NCBI GenBank assembly: GCA_029953675.1
Contig: JAMWBK010000011.1
Span: 1,302,001 to 1,366,000, forward strand
DNA: 64,000 nt
DNA from: Rhodosorus marinus
Lineage: Eukaryota; Rhodophyta; Stylonematophyceae; Stylonematales; Stylonemataceae
Reading direction: 5' to 3'
The notes beneath the pieces were generated by a model that saw nothing but the letters and a program-made list of their open reading frames with translations, was not told the DNA's origin and did not search any database. A program made the translations under genes and the position numbers. Shown here piece by piece: positions 44,724-54,740 of this stretch. Every line of letters starts with the position of its first letter. The first letter of the stretch is position 1.

Positions 44724-44924
44724 GCATTTGGGTCAGTACGACGCTAATAGCTGTTGGGAAGCCATCGCTTGGCAACGATGATGTATCGTACTTGGTTCCG
44801 CCGCGACATGTGTGCTTCGCATCGAATAGAGTGTTGCAAATCAAACTTTGTAGAACGGTGACGGGGTGTTGCGAACTGTTCCTAGGTTTTGCGTGTATGA
44901 CCTGATGTTCTTCCGTTGAATAAA

Positions 44925-46895
44925 ATGTCTGGGGAGGGGTTGCTTCCACTGGATAAGGATGGATTTCGGACCAAGCAGTATTGGGAAAGGTTCTTTAAAA
45001 AGCGCACGAGCGCTTTTGAATGGTATGGAGGATGGAACGAACTGCGGCCCTTTCTGAGAAACGAAATCGGTAATGAAGATAAGGTCTTGATTGTTGGATG
45101 TGGCAACTCCGACCTCAGCGCCAACCTGTACGATACTGGGGTCCATGGAATCACAAACATCGACTTCAGCGAGCGAGTGATCAAGGACATGCGACGAAAA
45201 TGTCGCAAGCGGACTGGCATGTCGTGGGAGGTCATGGACATGACTTGCATGCGCTTTGAAAGCGGTGTCTTCAATGTCGTTGTTGACAAAGGTGCTCTTG
45301 ACGCTCTTGCATCCAGTGATTCCGATTTGGTATTTAAAGACGTTAACAAATTCTTTGATGAGGTGAAGAGAGTTCTACAGGCCGGTGGCAAGTACATCTG
45401 CATGTCTCTTGGAGAGGACTACCTCCTCAAATGGCTGCTAGAAGGATTCCCGATGAGTGGGGGATTTCTCACCGAGATTTCGACGTCAGCACATTCGTCC
45501 AAACGGAGCGAATACTTTCCGCTTGTCATAGCGATTGCCAAGCAGGCGATGAAGCTTCCGCGGGTGTTCTTCAACGCAAAGTTTTCCTTTGATCAAACTG
45601 GGAAAGCTCTCAACGAAACTACCCGCAAAGAGCGGAAGAAGATGGTTGTTGCGGGCCCAACGACGGATCCGATTGTTGCGCACGTCAACGGAGCCCGAAC
45701 CGCTCACCGGATCCGATCATCTCTCGGTGCTATAACCCCTGGTCGGCTGGAGGAGTACGAGCTCCGGGACCGTGACGCACGGGTGAGGTTTTCGTTGACG
45801 GTACTCGATGTACAATCGCGTGAAGCCGTACCTTGTGGAGTCTTCATCGTACCTCACGGTCGAGAGCGAGACTGGATGTTTCAAAACGGCGAGGGTATGC
45901 AGGAACTGGCCGGAAACTGTAATGTGCAGAGGCTGATCGTTGTCAAGATGATGCCGGGCTGCGATTTTATAGGCTTGAACGAAGTGAAGGACGAAATATC
46001 TGCCACAGTCGCCAACTTTGCCCCCAGTGGGTCTAGGAACGAGCGAATTCCAATCATGTCCTTGGGCAGCTCGCTAGGTTCCAGAAAAGAAGTGTACAGA
46101 GGGGATCTTTTGGGTGGTATGGGTGAGTTTCTGGTAGAGGAGGTGGAGGTCGACGAGTCACAGTATAGACGGCTCGTGTTTCTGAACAATCCAAGCGTGA
46201 TCCAGAGCGAGGCCCGACTTGCGCAAGACGGGTCAGTGGATTCGAAGCATCTATGTTTTGAATATCACCAAGCTATGTTATCCGGAGTAGCCAGCTTAAA
46301 AGCGCGAATAGAGCGAGCGCTTGTCGTCGGGCTTGGAGGAGGTGCACTCGCGGGCGCATTTGGTCACTACTTTCCGAATTGTTCCGTTGAAGTCGTTGAA
46401 TTGGACGAGCAGGTCGTAGGAATGGCGCGAACGTATTTTGAGTTGAAAGAATCAGAACGACTGAAGGTGAGCATTGGGGACGGACTTGAGGCGGTAGCGT
46501 CGACTTCAGACCTTTTCGATGTGATTGTGATCGACGTGGACAACAAGGATACTTCAATAGGGATGAGCTGTCCACCGCCTGCTTTCGTGAGTGTTGAGTT
46601 TTTGAAAGAACTTCGGAATAAATTGACACCGGATGAAGGCTTGATGGTGATCAATGTGGCAACGAGGTCCAAGGATGCTCTCGATTCCGCTCTGGAGAAC
46701 ATCGGTCGAGTTTTCGAGAAGGACCTGTTGTTCAAGCTCAAACCGTCGGTGGATGATGTGAACATAGTTCTTTTTGCAGGGCGTGGGAATACGAAGCCGA
46801 AGGCTGTGCCGAGTGTGTTGAGAGAGGCAATAGGTGTAAAAGCGTGGGAAGACACGATTGCTATGGTGGAAGACCTAGAATCGATGACACTGTGA
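44925..46895 (+). CDS. METTL13-like dual methyltransferase (eEF1A methylation)
   Basis: A single exon encodes 656 aa from ATG 44925. The N-terminal domain is the class I methyltransferase of METTL13: KQYWERFFKKRTSAFEWYGG, VLIVGCGNSDLSANLYD, NIDFSERVI and VVVDKGALDAL. A middle region links to a second, spermidine-synthase-like methyltransferase (ALVVGLGGGALAGAFGHYFP, VEVVELDEQVV, VSIGDGLEAV, IVIDVDNKD). In human METTL13 these domains methylate Lys55 and the N-terminus of eEF1A. Both SAM-binding loops look intact. Its start is about 200 bp after the TRIP13 stop on the same strand. Confidence 0.9.
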   Translation: MSGEGLLPLDKDGFRTKQYWERFFKKRTSAFEWYGGWNELRPFLRNEIGNEDKVLIVGCGNSDLSANLYDTGVHGITNIDFSERVIKDMRRKCRKRTGMSWEVMDMTCMRFESGVFNVVVDKGALDALASSDSDLVFKDVNKFFDEVKRVLQAGGKYICMSLGEDYLLKWLLEGFPMSGGFLTEISTSAHSSKRSEYFPLVIAIAKQAMKLPRVFFNAKFSFDQTGKALNETTRKERKKMVVAGPTTDPIVAHVNGARTAHRIRSSLGAITPGRLEEYELRDRDARVRFSLTVLDVQSREAVPCGVFIVPHGRERDWMFQNGEGMQELAGNCNVQRLIVVKMMPGCDFIGLNEVKDEISATVANFAPSGSRNERIPIMSLGSSLGSRKEVYRGDLLGGMGEFLVEEVEVDESQYRRLVFLNNPSVIQSEARLAQDGSVDSKHLCFEYHQAMLSGVASLKARIERALVVGLGGGALAGAFGHYFPNCSVEVVELDEQVVGMARTYFELKESERLKVSIGDGLEAVASTSDLFDVIVIDVDNKDTSIGMSCPPPAFVSVEFLKELRNKLTPDEGLMVINVATRSKDALDSALENIGRVFEKDLLFKLKPSVDDVNIVLFAGRGNTKPKAVPSVLREAIGVKAWEDTIAMVEDLESMTL

Positions 46896-47249
46896 CGAAA
46901 AGTCAATCTCCTAACGGATTGTAGAACAAACGACTGGTCTCTAATACGACGACGTGTAAAGAACGGGGCCAGATTGTGATGTGAGGGCTATCACGAGGCC
47001 AGTTCACTTTTCTTCTCGATTCATGTGCTCCTTCGGCGTACATATTTTATTCATTTCGAGTTGAGTCCTAGGAGCGCAGTACGTTTGGGGCTGTTAGTTG
47101 AGTCTGCATCAATAGGTTAGTTGAGAAGCCCTTCTGAGAAACGCTCGCCTCCCGTGATTTGGTTAGGGGACTGTTCCGAAGACACGCGGGCAGATGAAAA
47201 TCGTTACAGCCTGACCGCACAAAGCGGTTGCTCGAGCTGAGGGGCTCAG
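46896..47249. other. Convergent spacer, no gene seen
   Basis: Between two stop codons; probably 3' untranslated sequence of both genes. Confidence 0.5.
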
Positions 47250-48185
47250 TTAATCCATAACGAGTCCTCCGTTCATGTCAATAATTTCTCCCGTGATAAA
47301 ACCCGCCTTTGGGGATATCAGGAATTCCACCGTGTGCGCGAATTCCTCCGGCTCGCAAAATCTTCCCACGGGTATGTACTTGAGGAGCATGCTCGACATA
47401 TCCGCAGGAAAGCTCTCGTTGGCAGCAGTTCTCACGTAGGCAGGGGCGACCCCGTTCACAGTGACATTACATTTCGCACATTCCCTTGCCAACGCAAAAG
47501 TCAAGCTGTGCAAGGCACCCTTGGAGGTCGCAAAGGATACTCCAGTGGTAACACCTCCAGTCTTTGCAGCAAGACTACAAGTGTTAACGATCCTACCCCA
47601 CTTCCGTTGCTTCATTCCTGGTAGCAGTTCTTTGGATAGCAGGAACGCAGAGTCAACGTTCGCCGCAAACACCCGATGCCACTCCGCAAGGGACGTCGCG
47701 TTCGTGGGCTCCTGAGAGTGGGTACCAGCATTATTAATAAGAACGTAGACTGTAGAAAACTCCGAGTCGATTCTCTTGCAAGCCGCAGCTACAGATTCCG
47801 GATCCGTTGCGTCAAAGCAGATCGGGTATAGATTATCATTCGTTGCCTTTTCACCTAGGTTTGCGACCATTTCATTGAGGGCATCTAGGTTGCTGTCGTG
47901 CACCACAACCTATACGTATAATTTGACAGTACAGGGAGTCAAAGCACGTCAAATGCGCGGTTTAGGAACGTGAACGTTTCCGCAAGGGGATTGCTCACTT
48001 TGAAACGAATTCTGAGCAACATATCGACTACGGCCCTTCCGAGCGCTCCAGTGGCACCGGTTACCTACGATTGGGAAAGCGGTCAGCAACGTTAAAATGT
48101 TCAGACCAAGTGGACTCAAATACCCACTCGAAAAGCTCACCATCGCGGTCTTCATGTCCTCACTAAGCTCTCTAATGGGGCTCAT
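47250..48185 (-). CDS. SDR-family protein (FabG-like) with catalytic Tyr replaced by Phe
   Basis: Three exons on the minus strand (48185-48141, 48064-47999, 47909-47250; introns 76 and 89 nt) give 256 aa. The Rossmann motif VTGATGALG is rebuilt across the first splice, and VLINNAG, GRIVNTCSLAAKTG and the C-terminal FLISPKAGFITGEIIDMNGG follow the 3-oxoacyl-ACP reductase pattern. In place of the usual Y-x-x-x-K the sequence is SFATSK, so the catalytic Tyr is Phe (codon TTT) while the Lys remains. Activity as a normal reductase is therefore doubtful. No plastid leader is seen with this start. Confidence 0.8.
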
Positions 48186-48767
48186 CGTCGCGAGAAAGCG
48201 AGCGGAGAGCCTACTTGAATTCCAGCCAAGCTATCCTCCTCTTACGCAGAAAATTCCTCTCTACAACAACAGAAAAGTTTCGCTATGGGAGTATCCTCGT
48301 CCAAAGCTTTCACGTTCGATGCCAGAACGTGTCCCAGCAAGACAAGGTAGGGCGAGATACTCATAGGCATCTCGCCAATAAGGCCGGACCGCGGGTCCGG
48401 TTCCGCTCGTGATGGAGACGTCTGCTTGGATAAGCTGGTATTTGCGTAACCAACCAAAAGCTCTTGGCCTTTTCTGGTCAATTCTGAGGCTGTGAGAGTT
48501 TGGTTTGCAACGCAACTGGCTCATCTTTTTGACAGATTGTAGAGCCCGAGGGCTTAGCTCGAAATAGTCTACAAGGTCTGCCTCATTCTGATTTTCACTA
48601 CGTTATTTGCTCTGTGAATGTGGTCGCTGTTTCAACGAACAATCACAGCGCCTCAACTCGGGTTTGCCTTTGACATGAACCAACCTCCTACCAAATTGGG
48701 TCCGGCTGGCTGATCAAACGGATGACAGCTCCTATTGATGAGATATACTTGTTTATGTTGCATACGG
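48186..48767. other. Intergenic, no gene seen
   Basis: Between the SDR start and the cytochrome b5 stop. Short frames only. Confidence 0.45.
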
Positions 48768-49384
48768 TTAGGTTTCTGGTGTTTTAGCTGTCCATTGTCG
48801 AAGAAGAAGTCCTACTGCTATTATAAGAACGGGGACAAGGAACTTTGCGACTTTCTGGATGAAGCTCTCGTCGTCGTTTTCGGAGGAGATGATACTCTTG
48901 CTTCTTCCTTCCGCGACGTTCTTTTCATGTTCTGCTTTTTCCTCTTCCGTTGGTTCTCGGAGTGTCCCCAAGTATAGATCCTTGAGAGAGTTTCGCGCTT
49001 CGTTTGAGTGCCCCACATCCTCAAACTCTCGTGTCGCATCACGCCCTGGATGGAAAGCACGGCTTTTGTCAGTAACAAACGGTGGAGAACGTGTTCGGCT
49101 AATTCTAACCGTGTCTAAACGTTGGATTCGCAGTTTTCCGAGAAACGTGTGATGGACGCACCTGATGTTTCTACCAAAATATCCTCACCACCTGGGTGGT
49201 CCAAAAGGAAACTGGTTACATCGTACACCTTCCCGTGAATCACCATCCAGCAATCTTTTCGCTTGTTATGCTTTGCGACCTATTGTGAAGAAAAAGAGGA
49301 TTTAAAACCCCTCCAGTAGACGCGGTACTCAGCAAGATTTTAGAACCCCACCTCAAGCAACGAATGCTGCTTCTCTTCGCCCAT
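48768..49384 (-). CDS. Cytochrome b5, tail-anchored
   Basis: Three exons on the minus strand (49384-49352, 49279-49162, 49045-48768; introns 72 and 116 nt) give 142 aa. The haem ligands are in DHPGGEDIL and DVGHSNEA, framed by DCWMVIHGKVYDVT. The C-terminus carries one hydrophobic anchor, FLVPVLIIAVGLLL, followed by a short tail, as in ER or outer mitochondrial b5. It delivers electrons to desaturases and other membrane oxidases. The start MGEEKQHSLLEVAKHN is typical. Confidence 0.92.
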
Positions 49385-50159
49385 TTTCGAGGACAGGCAC
49401 ACACCTCCGTCCGAACCTAAACCCAAACTGCACACCAGGAACCCCACTCTTCCCTATTCACGAATATATATGTTCTTGAACTTGAAACGAGAGTCGCCCT
49501 ATCCTGAAAGTCACTATGTCCCAATTGGCGATCAAAACCAGTAACTCAAGATGACATTTTCTGGTTGGCACGGTAATGGCACACCGCGCTCAATAACGGT
49601 TGGCGCTCTACTAAAGTATTGACCAGCCGGGGTTACCTACCTACAACGCGACATTGCGCTCGAAGTCCAGGTCAGGGGTGGAAGTCCTCATCTTATTATG
49701 TTCTCATCGAAAAACATTTTTGGAAGGTTGACTATCGATGAGAGCCAAAAGCGTGAACTGGATATTTCCTGCTTCCGCCTTCAGCGGACGGAGTTGTAAA
49801 AGTATTTCGCGTCTTAAAAGCCCACTATCTGAACAAACCTTGCCGGAGTCAATCCTGACCTAACCGAGACGCCGTGGAATAACCAGATTCTAGCTGTATT
49901 GCGCTGAGTTTGCATAGAAAGTGCAAGAGGCATGGCCGGAACTCGAAAACAAACAAGAGCTTCAGGTATAGACAATTACCCCTACCGAATGCGCCTGAAA
50001 ATTGGGACGATTGTTGCTCCCCCGTTTATCTACGAAGGCATAGTGTCTTTAGAGATGGGTTGAAGTGGGTGCGTTGGCGAGCGGGGGAGGATGTTTGGTG
50101 CTGGTTATCGGTGAAGTTCTTGTTCGATAGTCGTTGTCACCATAGTTGGTGGTATCATC
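49385..50159. other. Divergent spacer, no gene seen
   Basis: About 775 bp between the divergent cytochrome b5 and PLRG1 starts. No gene or repeat recognised. Confidence 0.45.
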
Positions 50160-52276
50160 ATGGTGTCCAACGACAGCGACACATTGAGGTCGCTTGCTTT
50201 GGAGAACATGAAACGGACCGTTGCGTTCTTTGGTGGGCATGCGTCGGATGGAAAGGGGGATGAGGGCGAAGATGAGGATGCGAAGATGCTGAAGCTTAAA
50301 GTAAAGTATAACTTAAACTTCCACCAGAGCAATGTGGCCATGGCCGCCATGAGAGAGCATGATCGGAGGAGCAAGTCAAGGAAACAGGTTCGTGCTACGA
50401 GTGGGAAGCAAGATGACGAACATCCCAGCGCAAAGAAGTTAAAAACTGAAGAACCAACCGATGAGGAACCATCGCTAATCGATGATAAAACAATCGAACA
50501 AATAGAGACGGCTTCTTTGGCGAAGGACTTGGTTGCTGGTGGGTCGGCTAAATCGAGCGCAGGGAACACCGCGTAGGTTCCTCCAGACTCTTCTCAAGGG
50601 TGGCAAGCACCTATCTGAAAATTCTAACGTTCCGAGTTTGCGTTCGTCCCTTTTCCCCTTGCAAACAACAGACTGACCGTGCTTACAAATCCAAAGAACT
50701 TTGGGCGTGTGAAGACGGAGAACCCCGGAGTTACCAACGCTCTGGCAATTGCTCAGGACAGACCGGACTGGCACCCACCGTGGAAGCTCTATAGAGTATT
50801 GATGGGACACCTTGGGTGGGTACGTTCCGTTGCAGTCGATCCGGCCAACGAGTGGTTTTGCACAGGCGCGGCCGACCGGACGATAAAGATATGGGACCTA
50901 GCATCTGGAAAGCTCAAACTTACTCTCACAGGTAAGGTTGATCCCTTGAACATTGACGAACATGGCGGGCTTCTTTTGGATTGAAGAGAGGGTCATTCTT
51001 GAATTGTGCACACAATTTCAATCGTATTGAACCCTTAATGTTGTTTTCCGGGCGTCGCCCAGGTCATATCGGAGCTGTTAGAGGGTTGGCTATTTCCGAC
51101 CGTCACCCTTATATGTTCTCCGCTGGGGATGATAAGCAGGTCAAATGTTGGGACCTTGAATATAACAAAGTCATCCGGAACTATCATGGACATTTGTCAG
51201 GTACGTTTTCGTGCCTGGCCTGATTGCTCGCTTAAACTTGACTGCCGTGCGGGCTGTTTCAACACACACTACTTTGGGGCGCACCTCTAACGTGCAAATG
51301 GTATTCGTTCCAGGCGTCTACGCTGCGGAGGTACATCCTAGTCTAGATCTACTTGTGACCGGTGGACGCGATGCAACTATCCGTGTTTGGGACATGCGTA
51401 CGAAAGCGCAAGTATTCGCACTGGGTGGGCACCGGCATACCATCAACTCGATTCAAACGCAGAAGGTGGATCCTCAAATAATCTCGGGATCAGCAGACTC
51501 TATGGTACGACGAAATTCGAGATAGAAATTGATGCACTTTTTCTACCGTTGCAGCCGTCAATCTCACGAAGTTTCTGCATTCATCAGATACGTCTGTGGG
51601 ACCTTGCGGCAGGGAAGAGTATGTCAACTCTGACAAACCACAAGAAAGGCGTACGAGCGGTTGCCTGCAATCCGAGGGAGTTCTCGTTTGCTTCGGCGTC
51701 TGCTGACAACATCAAGGTTGGCGTTTTACCTCTCCTGCACTTGTTTTTTCGTTGCGCCTGCCCAACGGTGGAGCTCTGATTCTTTTTGTTTTCATATCGT
51801 GTAGACCTGGCGACTTCCCGAAGGTGTGTTCATGCGCAACTTGAGCGGACACAACGTGATCGTGAACTCGCTTTCCGTAAACGACGTAAGATAACCAATC
51901 CAGAGGACTGCGTGTCAGCGGGCTAGATGCAGGGCGAAAGCTCGAAACATGCAATTCTGAAATTTAATTTATATGGTTCTTCACTGTCGCCTTGAACTGC
52001 TAGGATGGCGTCATGGTCTCCGGCGGCGATGACGGTACTTTGGCCTTTTGGGACTACCAGTCTGCACATGAGTTTTATCGTACGCAGACTCAAGTCCAAC
52101 CCGGCTCGCTTGACTGCGAGGCTGGTATCTTCGGCTCTGCGTTCGATATGACTGGCACCAGGTTGATCACTGTGGAGACTGACAAAACTGTGAAAATGTG
52201 GAAGGAGGACAACCAGGCCACACCAGAAACCCACCCACTCAGCTGGAAGCCTAACATACTCCCGCAACGATATTAA
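50160..52276 (+). CDS. PLRG1/PRL1 WD40 splicing factor
   Basis: Seven exons (50160-50572, 50672-50931, 51063-51200, 51314-51504, 51588-51716, 51805-51885, 52004-52276) give 494 aa with matching phases. An acidic and basic N-terminal region precedes WD repeats: [72 protein letters not shown] and [17 protein letters not shown]1/PRL1 is a core subunit of the Prp19 (NineTeen) complex in activated spliceosomes and, in plants, a regulator of stress and sugar signalling. Exon 5 uses the donor GTTGGC. Confidence 0.92.
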
Positions 52277-52356
52277 TTGTAAACTAACAAAACCCCCCAA
52301 GGCAAAGCATTTTTGATAATGAGATCACTTGAAGCTTCCGAATAGCAATGGCATTG

Positions 52357-53490
52357 TCAAGCACAACCTCCCCGAGAGCCCCGACAAGTACAACCGCATT
52401 TTCCAAACGCCAGGTTTCCGGTGCAATCAGCGGAAAGCGAAGCCCCGGCCTTTTCAGGCACGACCGCCTGCTTTGAGGCCGGTGCTTCGTTGCTTTCTGC
52501 CATGTACATTGTACTTCGGTGGTCGTCGATGAGCTCATTGTCCGTTTTAACTTTGACGTCAAGTTCCTGAAGAACCGACTGCTGTTGCTTGCGCACATAC
52601 TTCCTTCTAATGTTCGGGTCCAGTAGTGGGTGGCTCATAACTCGCCAGTGGTAGACTTCCCTTTTTATGGCCATAACTTTCGCGTCAGACTCCATCTTGT
52701 ACCGGCAGAGCTCCTCCAGGTCCGCGATGAGCTGCTTGTTGGCATCGTCTACAATTCGACCAACCAATGGTGGTGGCGCTTTACCAACCCCAAGCTCGGC
52801 TTCGGATGCCTTCCTCTTTCGACTTGTTGTACGAGTACTTGTCGATCCCTTCTCACCCTTTGGGCCGGGCGACATAAACCCCGGAGCTTCCATGACCCCC
52901 AAGACTCCTCTTAAGATATCCCCATCGCCACGTTGACCCGGACTATGGGTACCGAAACCTAATTCTTGCTGAGCCATCTCAGTGGCAGGCCTACCAGATA
53001 ATACATTCTGACTTCTTAAGTATCGATATGCAGCCAAGTGGGGGTAGCTGGGCCCTGAAACATCGTCGACCAAGTATGCTGCCTGAGCTTCGGACAGGTT
53101 TCCGCCTCGGTTGTACAAGTGTGTAGCAATCTTAATCTTCTCATCCGGTGTGGACTGGTATAAAAACTCACTCCCGTCCATCTCGACGGCGAGAAGTTTT
53201 TCGTGAAACTTCAGGGTCGCAGCGCTTATCTTCAGCCACGCCTTATGGCATGCCGTTGGTGTCCTCGACTCCCAGTGCACTGTTGTATTAAGCTCTTGCA
53301 ATATATCAGCTTCTTTCAATCCAACCAAGGCCTCGCGTTTTGGTTTGTGCTTGAGGAACGCGTCCCGCAACCGCACCGCATACGAGCTGGTCTCGGGCTT
53401 GGATATCACAGCATCATTACCAGACAGCCGTATAGCGGCCTTGCAGAGAGCAATCTCTTCAGTCTCAGTCCATCTAGCAGACCTCCCCAT
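52357..53490 (-). CDS. Myb/SANT-like DNA-binding protein, possibly transposon-derived
   Basis: A single exon encodes 377 aa. The N-terminus, RWTETEEIALCKAAIRLS, followed by a conserved-Trp-spaced helical region (HWESRTPTACHKAWLKIS), resembles the Myb/SANT-like domain found with PIF/Harbinger transposons and in NAM-like algal families. The centre is low-complexity and includes a TTSRKRKASE nuclear signal. A helical stretch, DDANKQLIADLEELCRYKMESD, could be a coiled coil. The Cys-rich end (GKCGCTCRGSRGGC) is odd. Function is unknown. Its stop faces the PLRG1 stop 80 bp away. Confidence 0.6.
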   Translation of the reverse strand: MGRSARWTETEEIALCKAAIRLSGNDAVISKPETSSYAVRLRDAFLKHKPKREALVGLKEADILQELNTTVHWESRTPTACHKAWLKISAATLKFHEKLLAVEMDGSEFLYQSTPDEKIKIATHLYNRGGNLSEAQAAYLVDDVSGPSYPHLAAYRYLRSQNVLSGRPATEMAQQELGFGTHSPGQRGDGDILRGVLGVMEAPGFMSPGPKGEKGSTSTRTTSRKRKASEAELGVGKAPPPLVGRIVDDANKQLIADLEELCRYKMESDAKVMAIKREVYHWRVMSHPLLDPNIRRKYVRKQQQSVLQELDVKVKTDNELIDDHRSTMYMAESNEAPASKQAVVPEKAGASLSADCTGNLAFGKCGCTCRGSRGGCA

Positions 53491-54740
53491 CCCTCATCCA
53501 ATGCTAGCTAGCCCTACCCACGTACGTTATTTTTTCGCTATCCCTCCCAAGCCCAGCGCCGACTTTCCTCCCCGTCTTCTCTTGCCACAATCGAAACTCA
53601 TGAACATGAACGAATCTCGAGAGGCTTTCATGGATTCCGGTATATACCAGAATCCTATCAGAGGCCTCCAATTTCGGGTTTGAGGATCTGGTCGAGGGCC
53701 CGACGGGTTCCGTACCAAAGCTGCCACCCGCTTGAGCTTTGACTTATAAGATGCAGTTCAGGATACTTGGTAGCGAATAAGATGAGCGTACTTGGAAGTC
53801 CAGTTCAAGCTGCGAACGGCATCCGAGCGAGAAGGGCAGAATCTGATGGAGTAACACAAACCCTATGATTTATGACTTCAAGGTGACTGACGCTCCTTAC
53901 AAAATAGTTTTTCTTGAATTTGGGTTATTTTAAGGTAGTTTCTGGTTGGCACAAATCGCGATTTGCCGCAGAGTGGGGATACTAGTTGACCATCTGACCA
54001 GCTGGGCCGATGCCCACCAGTGGTTGGGTGGTTGCTCGCATTATGCAAACGTTATAGTTTCCTTGTACGTCCTTGTGATCTTCCTAAGAAGTGAAACTGC
54101 AGTGGTTCCTTGACGGGAGCACTTGCTGAAGAATGGCTAGTGGAGAACCGGTTCGATTGCCTGACGACCAGTTCTCGTTCTGGGGAGGTCAAGGACGAGG
54201 CTAGGTCAATTTTGCGTTTGAAATCTGGCTTGACTGTTGAGCAATAATTTCACTAATAGCGCATGTCTGTTTTGAAGTGCTCGTCACCGGTCTTAGAAGT
54301 GCTCCCCCAGGTTTCCGAACCGGCATGCCCTTGCACGAAAGAGCTGCAACGCACTCGATGAACAAGAGGTAGAAACTAGAACCCGTACTAGTGTCAGCTC
54401 ACAGACCACCGTGAACGACCGATCAAAGCCTATTATCGACTACAAGCAGCGGATGTATCGACTGAACTCAGGTAGGTGTCCAGAGCGCCAAACTGCGCCT
54501 CTGCAGATGGAGTTACGGCTTTACAGTTCGCAATCACCGTACAAGCAATACACATCCATGCTGTTGACGAAGAGCGCGTCCGTGAAGGCTTGTGCTCTTT
54601 ACTGTACAGGCAGGCTCCTACCAATCACCTTGCCCAAACAACTACTATTCGCGGCGGGTCGGTTTCGATCGCTTGGAACCTGCACTTGGCTCGAACGGAG
54701 CGAGCGTGAAGTTCGGCGCGAGCGTCATGGACTCAAAGCA
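53491..54740. other. Intergenic, no gene seen
   Basis: About 1.25 kb. One open frame of 149 codons (+, 54411-54860) overlaps the end of the RTX gene and shows no features. I see no repeat or RNA gene. Confidence 0.45.
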
